A stretch of DNA of 64,000 nt, taken from Clostridia bacterium (GTDB lineage: Bacteria > Bacillota > Clostridia > Christensenellales > CAG-138). Under the pieces are notes generated by a model that worked only from the letters and a program-made list of their open reading frames with translations, was not told where the DNA came from and ran no database searches. This document shows, one piece after another, positions 33,136 to 41,109 of this stretch. Each line of letters opens with the position of its first letter. Position 1 is the first letter of the stretch. The stretch is from positions 1-64,000 of the forward strand of contig JAFXZJ010000036.1 in NCBI GenBank assembly GCA_017541305.1, read 5' to 3'. The position numbers and the translations under genes are program-made.

Positions 33136-34203
33136 ATGATACCTTCAAACATACGCTTGGACGGCGACACGCTGATAATACTGGATCAAACCAAGCTTCC
33201 CGGCGAGGAAGTCTATTTGGAGATCTCACACCGCGAACAGCTTTTTGAGGCTATTTCGAAGCTGCGCGTTCGCGGAGCGCCCGCGATAGGCATTGCCGCG
33301 GCATACGGCTATTACCTGTGCGCCAAGGCGGATCGGGATCAGGCCGATTTCTTCCGCCGCATGGACGACGCGGAGCGCTACCTTGCCTCCTCGCGCCCCA
33401 CCGCGGTGAACCTCTTTTGGGCGCTTTCGCGCATGAGGCAGACCTTGAAGCGCAACGCGCTGCTGCCCCGCGGGGAGCTTATAGAAAAGCTTCGTCTGGA
33501 GGCCGTTGCCATACAGGAGGAGGACATCAAAAACAACCTGCGCATGAGCGAGCACGCGCTGCCCCTTTTGAAGGACGGCATGGGCGTGCTTACCCACTGC
33601 AACGCCGGCCCGCTTGCAACTTCGTGCTATGGCACGGCGCTCGGGCCCCTGCTGCTTGCCAAGGAACGCGGGATGAACATACACGTTTTTGCCGACGAGA
33701 CGAGGCCGCTCCTTCAGGGCGCGCGTCTTACCGCATATGAGCTGATGAAGGCCGGCGTGGACGTGACGCTGATTTGCGACAACATGGCGAATCACGTCAT
33801 GCGCGAGGGCTACATAAGCGCGGTGTTCATCGGCTGCGACCGCGCCGTGCGCAACGGCGACGCGGCGAACAAGATAGGCTCATCGGGCCTGGCCGTGCTT
33901 GCCAAGCGATATGGCATACCCTTTTACATGTTCGCTCCGCTGTCGACAGTCGATATGGAGACGGAGAACGGCAGAGGCATACGCATAGAGCAGCGCGATC
34001 CCTCGGAGGTGACGGAGCTCTATTTCAAAAAGCGCATGGCGCCCGAGGGCGTCAAGGTGCTGAATCCCGCATTCGACGTGGTGGAGCATGAGCTTATCAC
34101 GGGCATAGTGACCGAGGAGGGCGTGATCACCGCCCCCTTCGAGGAGAATTTCAGAAAAGCATTCGAAAGGGCAAAAGCCGGAAAGGTTGAAGAAAATGCT
34201 TAA
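33136..34203 (+). CDS. mtnA: S-methyl-5-thioribose-1-phosphate isomerase
   Basis: This 355-residue protein carries RGAPAIGIAAAYG, THCNAGPLAT (catalytic Cys), DETRPLLQGARLT, FIGCDRAVRNGDAANKIGS (catalytic Asp) and the C-terminal ITGIVTEEGV. It converts 5-methylthioribose-1-phosphate to the ribulose form in methionine salvage. No clear ribosome site precedes the ATG, so translation may depend on coupling with the BofA-like gene 4 bp upstream. It overlaps the phosphorylase gene by 8 bp. Later salvage genes (mtnB, mtnD) are not in the window. Confidence 0.95.
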   Translation: MIPSNIRLDGDTLIILDQTKLPGEEVYLEISHREQLFEAISKLRVRGAPAIGIAAAYGYYLCAKADRDQADFFRRMDDAERYLASSRPTAVNLFWALSRMRQTLKRNALLPRGELIEKLRLEAVAIQEEDIKNNLRMSEHALPLLKDGMGVLTHCNAGPLATSCYGTALGPLLLAKERGMNIHVFADETRPLLQGARLTAYELMKAGVDVTLICDNMANHVMREGYISAVFIGCDRAVRNGDAANKIGSSGLAVLAKRYGIPFYMFAPLSTVDMETENGRGIRIEQRDPSEVTELYFKKRMAPEGVKVLNPAFDVVEHELITGIVTEEGVITAPFEENFRKAFERAKAGKVEENA

Positions 34204-35017
34204 ATTCAGCGATTATTTGAAGGGTGCGGACAAGCTTCGCGAAAAGCTTGGCGGGTTTGAGCCCGAGGTGCTCATAATACTCGGTTCCGGTCTCGGCAAG
34301 CTTGGGGACAGGCTGTCGGATCCCATAATCATCCCCTATGGCGAGATACCCAATATGAGGTTCTCCACCGCGCCCGGTCACGCGGGGAGGTTCCTTGCGG
34401 GCGAGCTGGGCGGCAGGAAGGTGCTGATGATGCAGGGCCGCCTGCACATCTATGAGGGATGGGAGGCCGAAGACGCGGTGTTCCCGATAAGGCTGGCGCA
34501 CCTGCTCGGCATAAACAAGCTTATCGTGACAAACGCGGCGGGCGGCATCAACACCTCGTACAAGCCCGGCGAGCTTATGCTGATATCCGATTTCATAAAG
34601 CTGACCGGCCCCGATCCCCTGACGGGACCTAATCTTGACGAATTCGGACCCCGCTTCCCCGATATGAGCAAGGTGTTCGACCGCGAATACATGGCGGCCT
34701 TCCGCAGGATCGCGGAATCGCACGGCGAGAACATACACGAGGGCGTGTATTATTACTGCACCGGCCCGCGCTATGAGACCCCGGCGGAGATCCGCGCGAT
34801 GCGCATACTCGGCGCGGACGCCGTGGGCATGAGCACCGTGCCCGAAAGCATCGCCGCACGTCACTGCGGCATGCGCATACTGGGTCTTACGCTCGTTACC
34901 AATATGGCGGCGGGCATACTCGATCAGCCGCTCTCCGGCGAGGAGGTAATCGAGGCGGGCAACGCCGCATCGGATCGTCTTTCCGGCTACGTTACGGAAT
35001 TCCTTGAGGTCATATGA
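34196..35017 (+). CDS. Purine nucleoside phosphorylase (6-oxopurine type), likely acting on inosine and methylthioinosine
   Basis: This 273-residue protein of the trimeric PNP/MTAP family has GSGLG, TAPGHAGRF, TNAAGGIN and GMSTVPE. The base-binding positions are Glu194 (GPRYET) and Asn236 (LVTNMA), which match human PNP Glu201/Asn243 and not the Asp of MTA phosphorylases. This predicts use of inosine, guanosine or methylthioinosine. The start at 34196 is nine bases after GGAAAGG; a TTG at 34187 is less likely. It overlaps mtnA (8 bp) and the deaminase (4 bp). Confidence 0.9.
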   Translation: MLKFSDYLKGADKLREKLGGFEPEVLIILGSGLGKLGDRLSDPIIIPYGEIPNMRFSTAPGHAGRFLAGELGGRKVLMMQGRLHIYEGWEAEDAVFPIRLAHLLGINKLIVTNAAGGINTSYKPGELMLISDFIKLTGPDPLTGPNLDEFGPRFPDMSKVFDREYMAAFRRIAESHGENIHEGVYYYCTGPRYETPAEIRAMRILGADAVGMSTVPESIAARHCGMRILGLTLVTNMAAGILDQPLSGEEVIEAGNAASDRLSGYVTEFLEVI

Positions 35018-36309
35018 TGCTTGATACTCTGATAAAAAACGCGGTCATTATCCCCATGACGGAAAGGGGCCTTGTGATAAAAGGCTCCATAGGCATTGCG
35101 AACGGAAGGATCGCCTGCATCGGGCCGGATGAGCCCGAGGCGCGTGAAACGATCGACGCGCGCGGGCACATCGTTATGCCCGGCCTTGTAAACGCGCACG
35201 CGCACACGGCAATGTGCGTCATGCGCGGTTATGCCGACGATTACAACCTGAAGACCTGGCTTTACGATAAGGTATTCCCCGTTGAGGCGCGGCTTGACGA
35301 GAGGGCGATAGTCGCGGGGGTGCGCCTTGGCATTGCCGAGATGCTTGCCTCGGGCACGACATCGTTTTCGGATATGTATTTCTGCCAACCCGCTGCGGCG
35401 AGGGAGATCGAACGGATCGGCATCAAGGCGAACCTGTGCAACGCCGTGCTCGCTCTGAGCGATAATTACGTTTTCGAAAAGGACCGCGCCGTAATCGAAA
35501 CGAGCGAGCTGATAGAAAAATACGGCTCAAAGGGAGCCGTCCGCGCGGACGTTGCCATACATGCCGAATATACCAGCCCGCCCGCGATATGGCTTCGCGT
35601 GCGCGATCAGGCGAAGGAACACGGGCTTATCACGCATATACATCTTTCCGAAACCAAGGCCGAGCACGAGGAGGCCAAGGGCCGCCACGGCATGACGGCC
35701 GCCGCCGCATTCGAAAAATACGGCGTGCTTGACGGTCCCGTGCTGTTTGCGCACGGCGTGTGGCTTGAGGAGGACGATATGCGCATAATTGCTTCGCATC
35801 ACGCCTCCGTCGCGCACTGCCCCGTTTCCAACCTGAAGCTCGGCAGCGGTATGGCCGACGTGCGCGCGATGCGCGAGGCGGGTATCAACGTCTGCCTTGG
35901 CACCGACGGCGCCTGCTCGAACAACTCGCTGGATCTGTTTGAGGAGATAAAGATCTCGGCGCTGCTCGCCAAGGGGCTTACGCTCGATCCCACCGCGCTT
36001 CCCGCATATGACGCGCTTGAGATGGCAACGGTGAACGGCGCGATCGCCCAGGGCCGTTCCGACGAGACCGGCAGGCTCAAGGCAGGCTACGACGCGGATC
36101 TTATTATGATAAACACCGACGCCGCGCATCTGCGCCCCGTTTACGATCCCATAAGCACCGTCGTCTATTCCGCCCGCGGCTCGGACGTGGAGCTGACCAT
36201 GGTGAGGGGAAGGACCCTCTACCGCGACGGCAAATGGCTCACGCTGGATATCGGCAAGACCGTGAAGGCGGTCGAGGAATATGCCGTGCCGATAGTGAAA
36301 AACGAATAA
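35014..36309 (+). CDS. mtaD: 5-methylthioadenosine/S-adenosylhomocysteine deaminase
   Basis: This 431-residue amidohydrolase has metal ligands HAH (His62, His64), the HLSETKAEHEE region, FAHGVWL, CPVSNLKLGSG and the LGTDGACSNNSLDLFEEI segment with the catalytic Asp. It deaminates MTA to methylthioinosine and SAH to S-inosylhomocysteine. It starts at ATG 35014, overlapping the phosphorylase stop (ATGA); a second ATG follows at once. It ends the operon, before a terminator at 36398. Confidence 0.93.
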   Translation: MMLDTLIKNAVIIPMTERGLVIKGSIGIANGRIACIGPDEPEARETIDARGHIVMPGLVNAHAHTAMCVMRGYADDYNLKTWLYDKVFPVEARLDERAIVAGVRLGIAEMLASGTTSFSDMYFCQPAAAREIERIGIKANLCNAVLALSDNYVFEKDRAVIETSELIEKYGSKGAVRADVAIHAEYTSPPAIWLRVRDQAKEHGLITHIHLSETKAEHEEAKGRHGMTAAAAFEKYGVLDGPVLFAHGVWLEEDDMRIIASHHASVAHCPVSNLKLGSGMADVRAMREAGINVCLGTDGACSNNSLDLFEEIKISALLAKGLTLDPTALPAYDALEMATVNGAIAQGRSDETGRLKAGYDADLIMINTDAAHLRPVYDPISTVVYSARGSDVELTMVRGRTLYRDGKWLTLDIGKTVKAVEEYAVPIVKNE

Positions 36310-36397
36310 GCTTTATCGGGGACATCCGTATAAGGATACACAGCCTCAAAAGGCATCTGTTTGAGACGCTTCGCGTTTTCAGCCCCCAATAAAATAA

Positions 36398-36433
36398 CCG
36401 AGGATGGATCAGTCATCCTCGGTTTCGTTATTT
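36398..36433. terminator. Bidirectional terminator between convergent units
   Basis: The stem CCGAGGATG/CATCCTCGG has T-rich sequence on both sides. It ends the SAM-recycling operon on the plus strand and the small gene at 36507 on the minus strand. Confidence 0.8.
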
Positions 36434-36506
36434 CACGTTTGGTTTACCGGCAAAAACCTGAGTCTCCTTATGCGGATGCCCCCTTTGCCCTGTTTTTTGT
36501 GTTTAG

Positions 36507-36794
36507 TCAGTCGTAGATTATCTCGGCTTTTTCCTCGGGCTTGACTTCCTCGGCCTCGACCTCCTCGGCCTCGACGGTCTCCGGCTCCTCGGCGGGAGCT
36601 TCGGGCGAGTTATCGTCGTTGGCGGCCCATTCGGTGACGGCGCGGATGCCGAACTTGACTGTCTTGACCACCGACTTGCCGAAGTCCTTGCCGAACTGCT
36701 TGACGTTTTCGCCGAGCTCGCTGTCGGTAAGATTGTCGCCGATATTGCCCAGGTCCTTGCCGACCTTCTTCCAGGATTCCTTGATCGTTGTCAT
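36507..36794 (-). CDS. Small acidic YtxH-like or stress protein of unknown function
   Basis: This 95-residue protein has an amphipathic helical N-terminus (MTTIKESWKKVGKDLGNIG, residues 1-60) and a Glu/Pro/Val-rich tail (about 62-95). There is no signal peptide. The Lys/Gly heptad pattern recalls CsbD/YtxH-like general stress proteins, but no family is certain. AAGGAG lies nine bases before the ATG. Its leader carries the motif shared with the thioredoxin and TPM genes. A longer frame to 36914 is not used because it contains this leader. Confidence 0.75.
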   Translation of the reverse strand: MTTIKESWKKVGKDLGNIGDNLTDSELGENVKQFGKDFGKSVVKTVKFGIRAVTEWAANDDNSPEAPAEEPETVEAEEVEAEEVKPEEKAEIIYD

Positions 36795-36820
36795 ATTCTT
36801 TTGCTCCTTGAGACCCCGCT

Positions 36821-36840
36821 GTGCAAGGTCGTCCTTTCTT
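36821..36840 (-). promoter_or_regulatory. Shared leader motif, copy C
   Basis: Minus strand AAGAAAGGACGACCTTGCA; 17 of 19 positions equal copy A at 20815-20833. It is followed by GACC/GGTC pairing and AAGGAG of the gene starting at 36794. Confidence 0.55.
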
Positions 36841-36998
36841 CCAATATATGGCTGATTTTTTGAGGCATGGCCTGCGCGTTTCGCACAAAATTCTCCCTTC
36901 ACACATGACCTCATTTTATACTATAATCCGCCGAGCCCGCAAAGTCAAGCTTTTTCGTCAATAAAAGCGGGCGGCGCGATGAATACCCAGGCAATTTT

Positions 36999-37036
36999 CC
37001 GTAAAGAATTATTTGTGAGAATTCTTTTACGGAGGG
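36999..37036 (+). promoter_or_regulatory. Hairpin in front of sigG next to its ribosome site
   Basis: CCGTAAAGAATT (36999-37010) pairs with AATTCTTTTACGG (37020-37032), and the last bases overlap GGAGGG, the sigG ribosome site. It may limit translation. A sigma-F/G type promoter could not be placed with confidence. Confidence 0.45.
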
Positions 37037-37042
37037 TTTTTC

Positions 37043-37816
37043 ATGGGCTCGGGCAAGGTCGAGATCTGCGGCATCAATACGGGGGAGCTCCCGCGGCTGG
37101 ACGCGAAAAGGAGCGCGGAGCTGCTTGCGCGAACGGCGGCGGGCGACGGGGCCGCGCGCGAGCTGTTCATAGAGGCGAACCTGCGTCTTGTGCTGTCCGT
37201 CATACAGCGCTTTTCGGGGCGCGGCGAAAGCCCCGACGACCTCTTTCAGATAGGCTGCATAGGCCTTATAAAAGCCATAGACAATTTCGACGCCTCGCAC
37301 GGGGTGCGTTTTTCGACGTATGCGGTGCCCATGATAATAGGCGAGGTGCGAAGATACCTGCGCGACAATTCTGCCATGCGCGTTTCGCGGTCGATACGCG
37401 ACACGGCATATCACGCGCTGAGGGAGCGTGCGCGGCTTGAATACGAGCTGGGACGCGAACCGAAGCTTTCGGAGATCGCCGAGGCGCTGAATACGCCGGA
37501 GGAGGAAGTGGTTTTCGCGCTGGACGCGATAGCGGATCCCGTATCGCTGAACGAGCCCGTGTTCCGCGACGACGGCGACGCGGTATTCGTTGGGGATCAG
37601 GTGGCGGACGACAAGGCCACCGAGGAGCGATGGCTCGATTCGGTCGCGCTCAAAACCGGTTTGGAACAGCTTCCCGAAAGGGAGCGCAGGATCATAGAGC
37701 TTCGCTACTTCCTCGGACGCACGCAAACCGAGGTCGCGGGAGAGATAGGCATATCCCAGGCTCAGGTATCAAGGCTGGAGAAGCACGCGCTTGGGCAGAT
37801 GAAAAAGTTCGTGTGA
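37043..37816 (+). CDS. sigG: Sporulation sigma factor, sigma-G type
   Basis: This 257-residue protein begins MGSGKVEICGINTGELP, close to the conserved sigma-G N-terminus. Region 2 (about residues 45-115) reads LFQIGCIGLIKAIDNFD and RFSTYAVPMIIGEVRRYLRD; region 3 follows; region 4 (about 205-255) has RTQTEVAGEIGISQAQVSRLEK. Sigma-G drives late forespore genes. The usual neighbours spoIIGA and sigE are absent. GGAGGG lies seven bases upstream of the ATG and is partly inside a hairpin. Confidence 0.93.
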   Translation: MGSGKVEICGINTGELPRLDAKRSAELLARTAAGDGAARELFIEANLRLVLSVIQRFSGRGESPDDLFQIGCIGLIKAIDNFDASHGVRFSTYAVPMIIGEVRRYLRDNSAMRVSRSIRDTAYHALRERARLEYELGREPKLSEIAEALNTPEEEVVFALDAIADPVSLNEPVFRDDGDAVFVGDQVADDKATEERWLDSVALKTGLEQLPERERRIIELRYFLGRTQTEVAGEIGISQAQVSRLEKHALGQMKKFV

Positions 37817-37854
37817 GGTTATAAGCCGCGAAGCTTTCGTTTATTCGCCAAAGG

Positions 37855-37920
37855 TTGAATTCCATCCCCCGATATGGTATTATAAATACGTGAATCCGCC
37901 GCAGAGGTCCGCTCTGCGGC
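37855..37920 (+). promoter_or_regulatory. Promoter and leader hairpin of the subtilase gene
   Basis: TTGAAT (37855-37860), 17 bp, TATTAT (37878-37883). A 9-bp hairpin GCCGCAGAG/CTCTGCGGC (37898-37920) starts about 15 nt later; it could stabilise the mRNA 5' end or end sigG transcripts. Confidence 0.5.
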
Positions 37921-37968
37921 TGTATGCATATTTGTAAGCGGCCAAGGCCGCAAAGGAAGGAGACCGAT

Positions 37969-40902
37969 ATGAAAAAGAGCCTGAAAGCCATAGCGGCGTC
38001 GCTCATCGCCCTTGCGATGATGCTGTTCGCGTCAGTTCCCGCGCCCAATGCGGCAAAAGCCGCCGGATCGGACCCGGTCCGCGCTTGCGCGGATCCCAAC
38101 GAGACCGTGAATATCATAGTGAAGCTTGAGGATGCGCCAGCGCTTGCGCGCTTCCCCTTGGGAGATCACAGGATCGAAGCCGCGTGCGCTTATCTTCGCG
38201 CAAAGCAGGCCGAGACGCTCTCCTCCATCACCTCCGGCCCCGCGAAGGGTCTTTCCTTTGAGCTGCTTTACAGCTACACGATGCTGTTCAACGGCATTGC
38301 GATACGGACCGAATATTCCGCTCTGGACCGCATAAAGGCGCTCCCCGGCGTTGCGGACTGCTACGTGAGCCCGACCTTCACCCTGCCGGAGAAGGTGGAC
38401 GCCGAGGGCGAAGCCGAAAGGCTTTCGACCTCCGTCGGCTTTATCAACGCGGACGATATGTGGGCGCTTGGCTTCAGCGGTCAGGGCATGACGATCGCGG
38501 TGATCGACACGGGCATACTTGCCTCGCATCCGGCATTTGCCGCCGCTCCCGAGCAGCCCCGCTTTGATACGGACGGGCTTGACGCCGTGCTTTCCGAAAA
38601 CGAGCTCTGCGCCGAGCAGCGCTATCCCGGAGTGCTGACGGGAAGCGAGCTTTATTACAGCAGCAAGATACCCTATGCATTCAACTATTACGCGGGCAAC
38701 ACCGACGTTTCGCACGCTTACGCGCAGAACGATCACGGCACGCACGTTGCCTCCATCGCCGCGGGCAGCTCGCCCGAGGCCAAGGGCGTGGCCTATAACG
38801 CGCAGATAATCGCCATGCAGGTATTCAACGGCGGCAACGCCGACTGGATAGATATAGTCGCCGCGCTGGAGGACTGCGCGTATCTCGGAGTCGATTCCGT
38901 CAATATGAGCTTCGGCGCGGACTGCGGCTTTACCGACGACGAGGATCTTGAGGCGGTATTCACGCTGCTTGCCGCAAGCGGAGTGAACGTGGCGGCGGCT
39001 TCGGGCAACGCCGGCACCGCGGGCGGCGGAAATATCTTTAACGGCACGACCCCCACATTCAATTACGATAACGGCACCACCTCCACCCCCGCAACGCTTC
39101 GCGGCGCGCTGTCGGTGGCGGCAAGCTTAAACAGCGCCGATCACACCCCCGCGAGCTATTCGAGCTGGGGCTCCACTTCCGATCTGCGCATAAAGCCCGA
39201 GATAATGGCTCCGGGCGACAATATCACCGCCGCGGTGGATCCCGAATACTCCGGCGGCAGCTATGATATGAAGAGCGGCACCAGCATGGCCACTCCGCAT
39301 ATCGCCGGCGGCATGGCGCTCGTCAAGCAGTTCGTTAAGGAGCGCTTCCCCGAGCTTTCTCCCGCTGAGACGATGGAGATGGTCAACCGCCTGATCATGT
39401 GCACTGCGCATCCGGCGCAGATGAACGGCGAGCTTTACAGCCCCCGTCAGCAGGGCGCCGGCCAGGCCGATCTGGCTGCCGCGGCTGAGGCAAAAGCCTA
39501 TATCGAGGTGAGCGGCTGCTCCCGTCCCAAGATAGAGCTGGGCGACGACGATGAGAAGACCGGCGTGTTCGCTTTTGATTTCGATATCGTGAACATCTGC
39601 GGACACGACCTTGATTACACGGTGGACACCCGCGTGCTGACCGAGGAGATCAACATGTGGCTCATAGGTTACAGCCTGGTGAACATAATGAACCATTCGC
39701 CCGAGGATATCACCCCGGAATGCACGGTCACCGCGCCCGCCTCCGTGCGGGTGCCCGCGGGCGGAAGGAGCACCGTCAGCGTGACGGTGGACCTGGGCTC
39801 CTATGCGCAGGTGATAGATTCCACGTGCCCGCTTGGGATGTACGTTGAAGGCTTTGTAAGGCTTTACGGCGAGACCGATCTTTCCGTGCCCTTCCTTGGC
39901 TTCTACGGCGATTGGGAATACGGCGCGGTGTTCGACCGCAAGAACTATTATGATCAGTACATGGGCATATCCCACACCTATCCCAACGAGTGGGGCACCA
40001 ACCGCGCCGCGGCCAAAATGGGCGAAACGAACGTGCTTCTGGGCATGAATCCGTTTGCCTCCACAACAAGCTTCCTGCTTGACCGTGCCTCGCTCAGCCC
40101 CAACGGGGACGGGAACATGGATGCGATAGACCTTGTTCACACCTATCTGCTGCGCAACTGCGAAACCTTCCGCTATGAGGTGGTGGACGCAGAGACCGGC
40201 GAGCAGTATTTCGTGCAGGATCTGCATCTTGTTCCCAAGGCCGTGCAAAACTCCTTCGTTTCGTTCTATCAGCCCGTGGGCGCCGAGCCCTGGAGCGCGA
40301 TCGAGCATTGGGGCGGCGGCGAGCTTGACGACGGAACGCACTGCATACTGCGCATGACGGGCTTTATGCAGAGCTTCGACACTTTCGATCCTTATGAAAA
40401 CGAGAACGCCGTGTGGGAGGTGCCCATCACGATCGACAAGACCGCCCCGCAGCTTGTGAGCGGCGAACTGACCGACGGCAGACTTGAGCTTTCCGTTTGC
40501 GACAACCACTATACCGCGCTGATAGGCGTCTATTCCGACGCCGCCTGCACGGGCGTTATAAGCGAGACTCCCGTTGAGGAGACCTCGCGCGGGGCGGTCA
40601 CCCGCCTTGGCATGGACGTGGGCGACAGCAGATGCGTTTGGGTGAAGCTCTGCGATTACGCCGGGAACGTTTCCGTGATCGAGATAGGCTCCGAGCCGAT
40701 AAGCTTCCTCAAGGGCGACTGCGACCTTAACGGCACGGTCGATTCGGTCGACGCGCTGCTGGCGCTTCGCCACGCGCTCGGCATAATCGATCTGGAAGGC
40801 CCCACGTTCCTCGCGGGAGATATCGACGGCAACGGCGTTATCGACAGCACGGACGCCCTGTTCATACTGCGCTATGCGCTCGAAATAATCCATGAGCTCT
40901 GA
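37969..40902 (+). CDS. Secreted subtilisin-family (S8) protease with dockerin
   Basis: This 977-residue protein has a signal peptide (about 1-32) and an inhibitor-I9-like prodomain (about 45-135). The S8 domain carries the triad Asp180 (AVIDTG), His256 (NDHGTHVAS) and Ser439 (SGTSMATPH), with oxyanion Asn347. Fn3-like beta domains (about 510-900) resemble C5a-peptidase-type proteins, and a two-loop dockerin ends the protein (LNGTVDSVDAL, GNGVIDSTDAL). It degrades extracellular proteins, supplying amino acids such as lysine for the fermentation genes nearby. GGAGACCGAT precedes the ATG. Confidence 0.95.
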   Translation: MKKSLKAIAASLIALAMMLFASVPAPNAAKAAGSDPVRACADPNETVNIIVKLEDAPALARFPLGDHRIEAACAYLRAKQAETLSSITSGPAKGLSFELLYSYTMLFNGIAIRTEYSALDRIKALPGVADCYVSPTFTLPEKVDAEGEAERLSTSVGFINADDMWALGFSGQGMTIAVIDTGILASHPAFAAAPEQPRFDTDGLDAVLSENELCAEQRYPGVLTGSELYYSSKIPYAFNYYAGNTDVSHAYAQNDHGTHVASIAAGSSPEAKGVAYNAQIIAMQVFNGGNADWIDIVAALEDCAYLGVDSVNMSFGADCGFTDDEDLEAVFTLLAASGVNVAAASGNAGTAGGGNIFNGTTPTFNYDNGTTSTPATLRGALSVAASLNSADHTPASYSSWGSTSDLRIKPEIMAPGDNITAAVDPEYSGGSYDMKSGTSMATPHIAGGMALVKQFVKERFPELSPAETMEMVNRLIMCTAHPAQMNGELYSPRQQGAGQADLAAAAEAKAYIEVSGCSRPKIELGDDDEKTGVFAFDFDIVNICGHDLDYTVDTRVLTEEINMWLIGYSLVNIMNHSPEDITPECTVTAPASVRVPAGGRSTVSVTVDLGSYAQVIDSTCPLGMYVEGFVRLYGETDLSVPFLGFYGDWEYGAVFDRKNYYDQYMGISHTYPNEWGTNRAAAKMGETNVLLGMNPFASTTSFLLDRASLSPNGDGNMDAIDLVHTYLLRNCETFRYEVVDAETGEQYFVQDLHLVPKAVQNSFVSFYQPVGAEPWSAIEHWGGGELDDGTHCILRMTGFMQSFDTFDPYENENAVWEVPITIDKTAPQLVSGELTDGRLELSVCDNHYTALIGVYSDAACTGVISETPVEETSRGAVTRLGMDVGDSRCVWVKLCDYAGNVSVIEIGSEPISFLKGDCDLNGTVDSVDALLALRHALGIIDLEGPTFLAGDIDGNGVIDSTDALFILRYALEIIHEL

Positions 40903-41067
40903 TATCGCGCCGTATAAGCTTGTAAAAAGCCGCAGAAAAAAAATAGAGGCTCAAGTATAATGGCATTATGCCGAAAGTGCGGTTGATGCCGAGAAAAGCC
41001 AACCGACAACAACTAACCAATTGAGCTCGTTATTGCCGGTTAGCTTCCGTCATTATTCCGATATGCA

Positions 41068-41102
41068 GCACAAAGCCGAGGAGAAGATCCCCGGCTTTGT
41101 GC
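41068..41102. terminator. Hairpin between convergent dockerin genes
   Basis: The arms GCACAAAGCCG/CGGCTTTGTGC form an 11-bp stem, 8 bp from the LRR/dockerin stop at 41110. T-tracts are weak on both sides. The preceding 40903-41067 shows no gene. Confidence 0.5.
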
Positions 41103-41109
41103 ATTTCGG

